A stretch of 31,697 nt of DNA, taken from contig CABTMH010000042.1 of assembly GCA_902485915.1 (NCBI GenBank), forward strand, positions 1 through 31,697, read 5' to 3'. A program made the position numbers and the translations under genes. The notes beneath the pieces are model-generated. The model saw only the letters and a program-made list of their open reading frames with translations, searched no databases and was not told where the DNA came from. This document shows positions 1 through 6,825 of the stretch, one piece after another. The stretch is from an uncultured Oribacterium sp. (GTDB taxonomy: Bacteria; Bacillota; Clostridia; Lachnospirales; Lachnospiraceae). Within the stretch, counting starts at the first letter, position 1, and the number at the start of each line of letters is the position of its first letter.

Positions 1-412
<412 letters not shown>

Positions 413-556
413 TGTGCGCGATTAACGAGTGAAGCGTGAAGGTTTACTTACACATTCACGAGTACGCGACATCTACGACAGTAGATGTGCTGGTAGGTTT
501 GATGTTTTAAAATCTTTCTTTAGAATGAGAGATTTTGCAGATATTCTTGTTATTAT
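413..556 (+). other. 23S-tRNA spacer without a 5S gene
   Basis: This 144-base spacer holds small inverted repeats: CGTGAA/TTCACG at 435-440 and 455-460, and ACATCTA/TAGATGT at 469-475 and 482-488. They may be processing stalks. None of the conserved 5S rRNA segments (for example the CCGAACACGGAAGTTAAG region) is present, so the usual 16S-23S-5S order is not followed here. Confidence 0.75.
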
Positions 557-629
557 TCCTTCATAGCTCAGTCGGTAGAGCACGCGGCTGTTAACCGCGG
601 TGTCGTTGGTTCGAGTCCAACTGGAGGAG
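557..629 (+). tRNA. tRNA-Asn (GTT)
   Basis: Seven-base acceptor stem TCCTTCA/TGGAGGA with discriminator G629, a D-loop with the AGCTCAGTCGGTAGAGC pattern, anticodon loop CTGTTAA with anticodon GTT, and T-loop GGTTCGAGTCC. No CCA is encoded at the 3' end. Confidence 0.96.
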
Positions 630-699
630 CTTCTGGACAGTGGGATTAAGACATCGATGCTTGTCTTAACCCTATTTGTTTTTTAAGAATATATTTTAT

Positions 700-770
700 G
701 GCGAGATAGCCAAGTGGTAAGGCATGGGTCTGCAACACCCTGAGCGCCGGTTCGAATCCGACTCTCGCCT
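700..770 (+). tRNA. tRNA-Cys (GCA)
   Basis: Acceptor stem GGCGAGA/TCTCGCC with discriminator T770, anticodon loop CTGCAAC with anticodon GCA, and T-loop GGTTCGAATCC. The discriminator base (U in the RNA) fits tRNA-Cys. CCA is not encoded. Confidence 0.95.
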
Positions 771-776
771 CTCTTT

Positions 777-848
777 GGCGCCATGGTCAAGCGGTTAAGA
801 CACCACCCTTTCACGGTGGTATCACGAGTTCGAATCTCGTTGGCGTCA
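777..848 (+). tRNA. tRNA-Glu (TTC)
   Basis: Acceptor stem GGCGCCA/TGGCGTC with one G-T pair, discriminator A848, anticodon stem CCACC/GGTGG around loop CTTTCAC with anticodon TTC, and T-loop AGTTCGAATCT. It lies only six bases after tRNA-Cys, so the cluster is clearly co-transcribed. Confidence 0.95.
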
Positions 849-850
849 TC

Positions 851-881
851 AAGTCCTGGGAAGTATCCTGGGACTTTTTTT
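851..881 (+). terminator. Intrinsic terminator of the rRNA-tRNA operon
   Basis: An 11-bp stem (851-861 with 866-876, including two G-T pairs), loop AGTA, and a run of seven T ending at 881. It directly follows tRNA-Glu and ends the stable-RNA transcript. Confidence 0.9.
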
Positions 882-1334
882 GTTGTTCACACGTGTACCG
901 AGCAGTAAAAAATATTTTAAAAAGATCGGATGGAGATGATTCTCTACATCTATCATATGAAAGCGATTCACGATGGAATACATACTACATAAGGTATAGT
1001 CTGAAAACAGACTATGGTCGTTTTGCGGACTATGGTCTACATGTAGACTATATGCAGAATGAAATTTATGCGGTATAATGCAATTGTTCACGAGAAAATG
1101 CAATTCTCAGAGCATCCGGCAGATGTTGTTTGGAGAGCGAAACGTCTACGGATTGCGATCGGCGAAGTTTAAGTGGTGTCTTTGCGGTCGCAGATCCCCC
1201 TCTTTTCGAATCATCCTGGCTATTTTATGTTTTGGCGATTCGGAACGAAAAAACAATGGATTCATGGTGTTCGGTGGTGCATACAGACTGTCTGGGATTG
1301 GCCTGATGTGTACCTCCGGCAGGAGAGGAGCAGT
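882..1334. other. Long non-coding stretch before the small gene at 1335
   Basis: No convincing gene is seen here; the open frames lack ribosome binding sites and recognisable protein motifs. The stretch holds the dyad array at 996-1049, a TATAAT at 1074-1079 and, just downstream, a small inverted repeat GAGAA/TTCTC near 1091-1107. If transcription starts near 1086, the small gene at 1335 has a leader of about 250 bases, which could be regulatory or a small RNA. Confidence 0.5.
996..1079 (+). promoter_or_regulatory. Triple 18-bp dyad array with downstream -10 box
   Basis: Three adjacent 18-base units start at 996, 1014 and 1032: ATAGTCTGAAAACAGACT, ATGGTCGTTTTGCGGACT and ATGGTCTACATGTAGACT. 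Each is a dyad of the form GTCyn-core-nrGAC, and two of them (999-1012 and 1035-1048) are perfect 14-bp palindromes. A TATAAT box follows at 1074-1079 with no good -35 box. The first unit is almost identical, on the opposite strand, to the units at 6755-6790. This suggests binding sites for a multimeric regulator. The regulator is not identifiable from the window. Confidence 0.65.
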
Positions 1335-1538
1335 ATGGATTACCAGATGAACGTGCGATTTCTTGCAGGCCTTCAGAGGCTTCGAGAGAAGGGCTTTCAG
1401 ATCCTGTTTAATGGAGAAGAGTGTCCGACTGAAAACTGGGACCAGATGCTTCATCGGAAAGACGGGGGATTTTTTAAACGAGAATATGTCGATGAGTGCT
1501 CATCCTCGATTAATTTCCAGTGGATATCACTGGCGTGA
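1335..1538 (+). CDS. Small hypothetical protein (67 aa)
   Basis: I do not firmly recognise this gene. The ATG at 1335 is preceded by the strong purine-rich site AGGAGAGGAG at 1321-1330, which is why this start is chosen over the longer open frame reaching back to 1173. The protein is soluble, with no signal peptide or membrane segment. It has a basic, helix-like N-terminus (MNVRFLAGLQRLREKG) followed by a strand-like part with FQILFNGEECPTENWDQML. It vaguely recalls small uncharacterised clostridial proteins that have a short helix and a two-stranded sheet. It stands alone between the dyad array upstream and a terminator at 1573. If expressed from the -10 box at 1074, it shares its control sites with the surface operon at 6826. 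Confidence 0.55.
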   Translation: MDYQMNVRFLAGLQRLREKGFQILFNGEECPTENWDQMLHRKDGGFFKREYVDECSSSINFQWISLA

Positions 1539-1572
1539 TGAAGCAGGTATTGTAAAATCTGTAAAAAATCGT

Positions 1573-1613
1573 AAGAAAGGGGGTCGGTACTGGTACGGCC
1601 TCCTTTCTTGTAT
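1573..1613 (+). terminator. Hairpin terminator after the small gene
   Basis: The stem AAGAAAGGGGGTCG (1573-1586) pairs with CGGCCTCCTTTCTT (1596-1609), allowing G-T pairs. The T-tract after it is poor, so efficiency is uncertain. Confidence 0.6.
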
Positions 1614-1636
1614 TCAATATGGATTTTTGTTATTAT
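1608..1636 (+). promoter_or_regulatory. Probable sigma-A promoter of birA
   Basis: TTGTAT at 1608-1613 and TATTAT at 1631-1636 are separated by exactly 17 bases. They lie 44 bases upstream of the birA start and overlap the tail of the preceding terminator. Confidence 0.5.
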
Positions 1637-1679
1637 TTACGGGTCAGAATAGTAAACTTGAGGTCTGGTGGAGGCTGAC

Positions 1680-2672
1680 ATGACGGTAAAGGAAACATTG
1701 ATCCGATTATTTGAAGAAAACAAGGGACATTATATCTCCGGTGAGGAAATCGCACAGGAGCTTCACTGCTCTCGTACAGCGGTCTGGAAGGCGGTAAATC
1801 AGCTGAAGGAGGATGGCTATGAAATCGAGGCTGTAAAAAATAAGGGATACATGCTTTCACTGGAAAGTGATGTGCTGTCTGAACAGGCCATCTCCCGTTA
1901 TCTGGAGCATGCGTATCCGGTTTCGGTATTTCAGGAGATTACGAGTACGAATGATGTGCTGAAGAAGCTGGCGGTTTCAGAGCATGTGCCGGAAGGGACA
2001 ACGGTGATTTCCGACTATCAGACCGGTGGCAAGGGAAGACTCGGGCGCAGCTTCTTCTCACCGAAGGGAACCGGTCTGTATATCAGCATGCTGCTTCGTC
2101 CGGACGGTACTGTCATGGATAATCTGATGCTGACGGCGCAGTCTGCCGTCGCAGTTTATCGTGCGGTTCGCAAGGTCTGCGGGGTCGAGCTTTCCATCAA
2201 GTGGGTCAATGACCTGTATTATGAGGGCCACAAGGTCTGTGGTATTCTCTCGGAGGGGCAGACCAGCATGGAATCGGGCCGCATGGAATTCGTCATCGTC
2301 GGCATCGGCATCAATCTTTATGAACCGGAGCAGGGCTTCCCGGAGGATATCCGCGAGAAGGCCGGATCGATTCTCGGAAAGCGTTCCGAGGGAAAAATCG
2401 TGGATCGTAACCGCATCGCAGCGGAGCTGATTCGCGAGTTCTATGCGCTCGCACCGGAGAAGACACTGGCACAGGAATACATCGATCACAACATGGTACC
2501 GGGACATGACATCATGGTCATCGATGGAAAGACACAGCGTCCGGCCAGAGCCACCGGCATCCGCCCGGACGGAACACTGGAGATCGTCGAGCAGGATGGA
2601 AGCGTGGGCACACTGGTCTTCGGTGAGGTCTCGGTGCGTCTGCGGGATGGCGATCAGATCGTGTACAAATAA
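1680..2672 (+). CDS. birA: BirA: biotin-protein ligase / biotin operon repressor
   Basis: Bifunctional cytoplasmic enzyme. It activates biotin as biotinyl-AMP and transfers it to carrier proteins such as acetyl-CoA carboxylase subunits, and in the bifunctional class it also represses biotin genes. The 330-residue protein has an N-terminal winged helix-turn-helix (about residues 5-60, with SGEEIAQELHCSRTAVWKAV) and a ligase core with STND near residue 90. The adenylate-binding loop GGKGRLGR is at residues 116-123, and KWVNDLYYEGHKVCGI, with the catalytic-type lysine, begins at residue 174. A small C-terminal SH3-like domain ends the protein. The ATG at 1680 is chosen because GGAGG at 1670-1674 lies five bases before it; an upstream GTG at 1668 overlaps that site. 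Length and domain order are typical of the family. Confidence 0.95.
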   Translation: MTVKETLIRLFEENKGHYISGEEIAQELHCSRTAVWKAVNQLKEDGYEIEAVKNKGYMLSLESDVLSEQAISRYLEHAYPVSVFQEITSTNDVLKKLAVSEHVPEGTTVISDYQTGGKGRLGRSFFSPKGTGLYISMLLRPDGTVMDNLMLTAQSAVAVYRAVRKVCGVELSIKWVNDLYYEGHKVCGILSEGQTSMESGRMEFVIVGIGINLYEPEQGFPEDIREKAGSILGKRSEGKIVDRNRIAAELIREFYALAPEKTLAQEYIDHNMVPGHDIMVIDGKTQRPARATGIRPDGTLEIVEQDGSVGTLVFGEVSVRLRDGDQIVYK

Positions 2673-2690
2673 ATTTTGGAGTCATGTGAA

Positions 2691-3347
2691 ATGAGTGATT
2701 ATAGAAAGAGGAGTACGAAACGAAAGAAGCGAAAGGAGGCGACGCTGGTCGGTGATCTGTTTAAGATTCTCTTTGCCGTGTCGATGCTGATCATCGCGAT
2801 CCTGGTGGCGTTCTTCGTATTTAAAAATGTGAATGGGTTTACGCTTCCAGATCTTCGGGTGACCGCCGCAGAAACACAGGAGAGTGAAACAGCGACCGTG
2901 GTCAGCAGCGACACGAAGGAGAGTGCTGCGGTCGAAACGAGCGCTCAGATCCAGGTGACGGAAAGTGCGCAGCAGCCGGCGGAAACGGCGACCGGTGCCG
3001 AGGATGAGGAGATCGAAAAGAAGATCGAGTCCGTCGAAGCTTCCATCGAGGAGAGTGTAAAGTCCTCTGAAGCAGAGGCGAAGAAGGAAAGCACGGCGGA
3101 AGACGAAAGCAGAGAGACGAAGGAATCGAAGGAAGGAAAAGAAAGTAAGGAGTCGAAGTCATCGGATAAGGTAGAGGAGCTGCCGTCTCGAAAGGATACG
3201 GACATCGAAGGCCCTGTGCCGGGAGGTGACACTCAGGGAGAGGTCAGTAACGGTCCTGTCGTCGGCCCGAAGACCGTCAAGGAAAGTCCGGAGACGGTGC
3301 AGAAGGATGGTGCGGTCATCAGCGAGGGGGGTCCGCTCGGAGGATGA
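2691..3347 (+). CDS. Single-pass membrane protein with charged low-complexity tail
   Basis: I do not recognise a family. The 218-residue protein starts with a very basic stretch (RKRSTKRKKRK), then one membrane segment at about residues 24-45, then an outward-facing tail. The tail is rich in Glu, Ser, Thr and Lys and contains repeats such as KESKEGKESKESK, ending in a Gly/Pro-rich part. The positive-inside rule puts the N-terminus in the cytoplasm. The tail is probably disordered and may reach into the cell wall. The ATG at 2691 is preferred over a TTG at 2676 because GGAG at 2678-2681 is suitably spaced. It sits between birA and the guanylate-kinase-like gene with a gap of one base downstream, so it is part of the same transcript. 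Function unknown. Confidence 0.8.
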   Translation: MSDYRKRSTKRKKRKEATLVGDLFKILFAVSMLIIAILVAFFVFKNVNGFTLPDLRVTAAETQESETATVVSSDTKESAAVETSAQIQVTESAQQPAETATGAEDEEIEKKIESVEASIEESVKSSEAEAKKESTAEDESRETKESKEGKESKESKSSDKVEELPSRKDTDIEGPVPGGDTQGEVSNGPVVGPKTVKESPETVQKDGAVISEGGPLGG

Positions 3348-3348
3348 G

Positions 3349-3924
3349 ATGATCTATTATTTGTTTGGAAAGTCAGCAAGCGGGAAGGATACGATCTATA
3401 AGCGGCTGAAGGCGCTTCATCCGGACTGGAAGGAGGTCACGCCGTATACGACGCGTCCGATCCGTGAGGGTGAGTGCGAGGGTGTCGAGTATCATTTTGT
3501 GACGGATCAGAGGATGGATCAGTTTGAGCAGACGGGTCGGATCATCGAGGAACGGACCTATCAGACGGTCTATGGTCCATGGCGCTATGCGACGGTCGAT
3601 GATGGACAGATCGTGCTCCGGGCGGGGCAGGATTACCTGATGATCGGTGTGCTCCAGAGTTATGTCAGTACCCGGGATTATTTCGGCGCCGAACATGTCT
3701 TCCCGATCTATATCGAGGTGCCGGATAAGATCCGACAGGCGCGTGCGCGGGCTCGAGAGATGAAGGAGGCGACACCGAAGCTGGCAGAGATGCAGCGCCG
3801 TTTCGAGGCGGACTGTGTGGATTTCTCCGAGGCGAAGCTTGCGGCCGCCGGCATTGACCGACGATACCTGAATCTGGATCTCGAGGACTGCATCGAAGAG
3901 ATCGAACGGGATGTGAGAGGCTGA
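3349..3924 (+). CDS. Guanylate-kinase-like P-loop protein
   Basis: The 191-residue protein has a P-loop GKSASGKDT (residues 7-15), the guanylate kinase pattern YTTRPIREGECEGVEYHFV (about residues 35-55), and later Arg-rich lid-like residues. It therefore belongs to the guanylate kinase fold family (GMP + ATP to GDP + ADP in true members). The N-terminus is shorter than in classical Gmk, and the middle part is divergent, so substrate specificity is uncertain. In Bacillus this position before holB is held by thymidylate kinase; here a guanylate-kinase-like protein takes the place. The start at 3349 follows GGAGG at 3339-3343. It could be a second nucleotide kinase or a regulatory paralogue. Confidence 0.75.
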   Translation: MIYYLFGKSASGKDTIYKRLKALHPDWKEVTPYTTRPIREGECEGVEYHFVTDQRMDQFEQTGRIIEERTYQTVYGPWRYATVDDGQIVLRAGQDYLMIGVLQSYVSTRDYFGAEHVFPIYIEVPDKIRQARARAREMKEATPKLAEMQRRFEADCVDFSEAKLAAAGIDRRYLNLDLEDCIEEIERDVRG

Positions 3925-4012
3925 AACCGGAAGAGCGCCAGTGTGTGCGGTCGGAGGCACAGGGCGTGCAGGGGTATGCGCTGAGTAACCACGGATAAAA
4001 AAGAACTGTTCA

Positions 4013-4930
4013 ATGAAAGCAATTAAAATACCGGAAAATCAAATATACAATGCCTATCTGATCGAGGGCGAGGATATGGAGCTCCTGAAGTCGGCTGCGA
4101 TGGAATTTACAGTGCAGCTGCTCAGCCGGGATCCGTCATCGATGGATACAGGCGCGATGCCGATTTATCAGCAGCGAGGGTATGCGAGCTGTGAGGAATG
4201 GGCGGACAGCGTCCGGAAGCGGGTGCAGAACCATGAGCATCCGGATATGCTTGAAATCGTGCCGAATAAGCCGGAGGAGCATCCGACGATCATCTCGGTC
4301 GACAATATCCGTGACCATGTGACGGATACGGTCGCCGTGCGTCCGTATGAGGCGGCCTATAAGGTCTATCTCATCGAGCATGCGGAGATGATGAATCCGC
4401 AGGCACAGAATGCGATTCTGAAGACCCTCGAGGAGCCGCCGGAGTATGTCGTGATCATGCTGCTTGCGGCGAACGCAGATGCGTTTCTGCCGACGATACT
4501 GTCGCGTGTCATCGAAATCAAGGCGGGCGAACGGGATGTCCGGGAGCGTTATGCGGAGATGATCACGGAGGAGTGGGCGCAGGAAACGGTGAAGCTTCTG
4601 TCCGAGATCCGCTTCCGGACAGGCCGCGAAATTCTCGATTTCTGTACGCATGTGAGTAAGGACTGGAAGGTGCCGCAGGGAAGCCTGCTCGGCTTTCTTG
4701 AAATTATTTTACGGGATGTGTTATGCTATAAAAGCACGTCGCAGATGGAGCTTCTGTATGCACAGGACTCAGGGCATGTCATCATACGCATGGCCTCCGC
4801 GATGAGCTACGAAAAACTCGGTCAGGCCACGGATGATCTGGAGCGCATGCTTCGGGATCAGACGTTTAACGTGAACCGGGATCTGATGCTGGAGAATTTT
4901 CTGCTTCGGCTCAGGGATACCAGTATATAA
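4013..4930 (+). CDS. holB: DNA polymerase III delta' subunit (degenerate)
   Basis: Clamp-loader subunit of the replicative polymerase. The 305-residue protein carries the family signature around residues 110-170: HAEMMNPQAQNAILKTLEEP followed by TILSRV. It also has the preceding strand IISVDNIRDHV. The usual P-loop near residue 20 is absent (LIEGEDMELL instead of GxxGxGK), the four-cysteine zinc motif is missing, and the SRC motif reads SRV. This points to a non-ATP-hydrolysing, strongly diverged delta'. The context (next to ricT and trmN6) is the conserved holB neighbourhood of Firmicutes and supports the call. The ribosome binding site is weak (AAAAAAGAA upstream of the ATG at 4013). Confidence 0.85.
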   Translation: MKAIKIPENQIYNAYLIEGEDMELLKSAAMEFTVQLLSRDPSSMDTGAMPIYQQRGYASCEEWADSVRKRVQNHEHPDMLEIVPNKPEEHPTIISVDNIRDHVTDTVAVRPYEAAYKVYLIEHAEMMNPQAQNAILKTLEEPPEYVVIMLLAANADAFLPTILSRVIEIKAGERDVRERYAEMITEEWAQETVKLLSEIRFRTGREILDFCTHVSKDWKVPQGSLLGFLEIILRDVLCYKSTSQMELLYAQDSGHVIIRMASAMSYEKLGQATDDLERMLRDQTFNVNRDLMLENFLLRLRDTSI

Positions 4931-4952
4931 AATGCGATAAAATGAGGAATAT

Positions 4953-6017
4953 ATGACAGAAGTAATTGGAGTTAGATTCAGAACCGCCGGGAAGATATAC
5001 TACTTCGATCCGAAGGATATCCACTTCGCCCGCGGAGAGCATGCCATCGTGGAAACGGCACGTGGCATCGAGTATGGTTTCGTCGTGATGGGAAATCGCG
5101 AGACGGAGGATGCGAAAATCGTACAGCCACTGAAGGAAGTGATCCGTAAGGCGAACGCTGAGGATGATCAGCGCCACCTCGACAACGAAGCGAAGGAGAA
5201 GGAGGCCTATAAGGTCTGTCAGGAGAAGATTCGTAAGCATAATCTCGAGATGAAGCTGATCGATGTAGAGTATACCTTCGACAGCAGTAAGGTACTGTTT
5301 TACTTTACGGCGGATGGTCGTGTGGATTTCCGCTCTCTCGTGAAGGATCTCGCAGCGATCTTCCGTACGCGGATCGAGCTTCGACAGGTGGGCGTACGTG
5401 ATGAGACGAAGATGCTGGGAGGCTATGGTATCTGTGGTCGCCCGCTCTGCTGTCATACCTTCCTGTCTGACTTTGCACCGGTGTCGATCCGCATGGCGAA
5501 GGAGCAGGGGCTCAGTCTGAACCCGACGAATATCTCCGGTGTCTGTGGACGTCTGATGTGCTGCCTTAAAAACGAGGAGGATGTCTATGAGTTCCTGAAT
5601 GCACGTCTTCCGTCTGTCGGTGATACGGTCACTACACCGGATGGTCTTCGAGGCGAGGTCAGCAGCATCTCTGTGCTCAGCCAGAAGGTAAAGGTCGTCG
5701 TCAGTCTCGAAAAGGAAGATGAGAAGGAGCTCCGGGAGTATCAGGTTTCAGAGCTCAAGTTCAAGCCGCGGAAGCGTCCGAGTGGCGATAAGAAGAAGCC
5801 GGAGCAGAAGGGAAACCGTGCGCAGAACGCGCAGGGAGGTGCTTCGGGTGGAAAGAAGGAAGGTCGCGGTGAGCATGCAGCGGGCGGTGGACATGAGCGT
5901 TCACGTGGTCCGAAGGGCGGTGACCCGCAGAAGAAGGCGGCCCAGCCGGATGTGGTCGAGAGCGTAGAGCAGGTGGAAAAGCTGGATGTGGACATCGTGC
6001 AGGGACAGGATGCGTAA
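4953..6017 (+). CDS. ricT: RicT/YaaT-like PSP1-domain protein
   Basis: In Bacillus, RicT (YaaT) forms the Y-complex with RicA and RicF. It promotes maturation of certain mRNAs by RNase Y and affects sporulation, competence and biofilm formation. The 354-residue protein has the PSP1 core (about residues 1-270). It has the two cysteine motifs CGRPLCC (near residue 162) and CGRLMCC (near residue 197) that bind an iron-sulfur cluster in the complex. A C-terminal tail of about 80 residues, rich in Lys, Gly, Gln and Glu, is longer than in Bacillus and looks disordered. It follows holB by 22 bases, with TGAGGA before the ATG at 4953, and is followed closely by the methyltransferase gene. All three are probably one operon. 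Confidence 0.92.
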   Translation: MTEVIGVRFRTAGKIYYFDPKDIHFARGEHAIVETARGIEYGFVVMGNRETEDAKIVQPLKEVIRKANAEDDQRHLDNEAKEKEAYKVCQEKIRKHNLEMKLIDVEYTFDSSKVLFYFTADGRVDFRSLVKDLAAIFRTRIELRQVGVRDETKMLGGYGICGRPLCCHTFLSDFAPVSIRMAKEQGLSLNPTNISGVCGRLMCCLKNEEDVYEFLNARLPSVGDTVTTPDGLRGEVSSISVLSQKVKVVVSLEKEDEKELREYQVSELKFKPRKRPSGDKKKPEQKGNRAQNAQGGASGGKKEGRGEHAAGGGHERSRGPKGGDPQKKAAQPDVVESVEQVEKLDVDIVQGQDA

Positions 6018-6022
6018 GGTGT

Positions 6023-6748
6023 ATGGCAGAGCGAATCGACGATTTACAGTGTAATGGCTACAGAATCATACAGGACAGTGAGGGCTTCTGCTTCGGTATG
6101 GATGCCGTGCTGCTGGCGAACTTCGCCGTGCCGGCCGTGACGTCAGAAACCAGATTGCTGGATCTATGCAGCGGGACGGGGATCGTCCCGCTTCTTATTG
6201 CGGCGAAAACGGAGTGTAAGGAGCTGATCGGTCTGGAGATTCAGCCGAGTGTACAGTCGATGGCCGAGCGCTCGGTGGCGCTGAATCACCAGGAGCATCG
6301 GATGACGATGCGCTTAGGGGATCTCCGGGATATCCGCTCGATGGGCTATGACTCGAGTATGAACATCGTGACGGTGAATCCACCATACATGAAGGCCGGC
6401 CTTCGGAACCAGACCGACCGGAAGCTCATCTCACGACATGAGGTCCTGTGTACCCTCGAGGATGTGTGTGCGGCAGCGGCCTTTACGCTGAAATCGAATG
6501 GTCGGCTGTTTATGGTCCATCGTCCGAATCGGCTCGCGGATATCTTCTGCGCGCTTCGTGCAGAGCATCTCGAGCCGAAGCGGATGCGGCTCGTGTATCC
6601 GTATCTGGAGAGTGAACCGAACATGGTGCTGATCGAGGCAGTGAAGGGTGGAAAAAGCCAGCTGACGGTGGAAAAACCGCTGATCGTGTACTGTCAGAAA
6701 AAAATTTATTCGGATGAAATAATGCAGATTTACGGCTTGAAACCGTGA
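6023..6748 (+). CDS. tRNA1(Val) A37 N6-methyltransferase family (YabB/TrmN6)
   Basis: S-adenosylmethionine-dependent class I methyltransferase of 241 residues. It has the SAM-binding motif LDLCSGTGIVPLLIA (about residues 46-60), the acidic residue of motif II in GLEIQPS (about residue 73), and the N6-adenine motif NPPY at residues 119-122. The N-terminal pattern FCFGMDAVLLANF is typical of the YabB/TrmN6 group. The exact tRNA substrate is inferred from family and gene order (holB-ricT-yabB) and is not shown by the sequence. The start at 6023 lies five bases after the ricT stop. Confidence 0.88.
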   Translation: MAERIDDLQCNGYRIIQDSEGFCFGMDAVLLANFAVPAVTSETRLLDLCSGTGIVPLLIAAKTECKELIGLEIQPSVQSMAERSVALNHQEHRMTMRLGDLRDIRSMGYDSSMNIVTVNPPYMKAGLRNQTDRKLISRHEVLCTLEDVCAAAAFTLKSNGRLFMVHRPNRLADIFCALRAEHLEPKRMRLVYPYLESEPNMVLIEAVKGGKSQLTVEKPLIVYCQKKIYSDEIMQIYGLKP

Positions 6749-6754
6749 TATTTT

Positions 6755-6819
6755 ATAGTCTGTTTTCAGATTATAGTCTGTTTTCAGACATTTTCAAAAA
6801 TCACATACTGTGCTAGTCT
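6755..6819 (+). promoter_or_regulatory. Double 18-bp dyad operator and promoter of the surface operon
   Basis: Two adjacent 18-base units, ATAGTCTGTTTTCAGATT (6755-6772) and ATAGTCTGTTTTCAGACA (6773-6790), match the reverse complement of the first unit at 996-1015 in 19 of 20 bases (6755-6774). Two promoter readings are possible. The first is TTTTCA (6781-6786) and CATACT (6804-6809) with 17-base spacing, where the dyad overlaps the -35 box. The second is an extended -10 TGCTAGTCT (6811-6819) without a -35, as at the 996 site. In both cases the transcript would start at about 6816-6826, leaving little or no leader before the ATG at 6826. Confidence 0.65.
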
Positions 6820-6825
6820 TTGAGC

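Noticed and set aside
1078..1350. 90-codon frame before the small gene
   Set aside because: No ribosome binding site and no recognisable composition or motif; it overlaps the supported start at 1335 in another frame.
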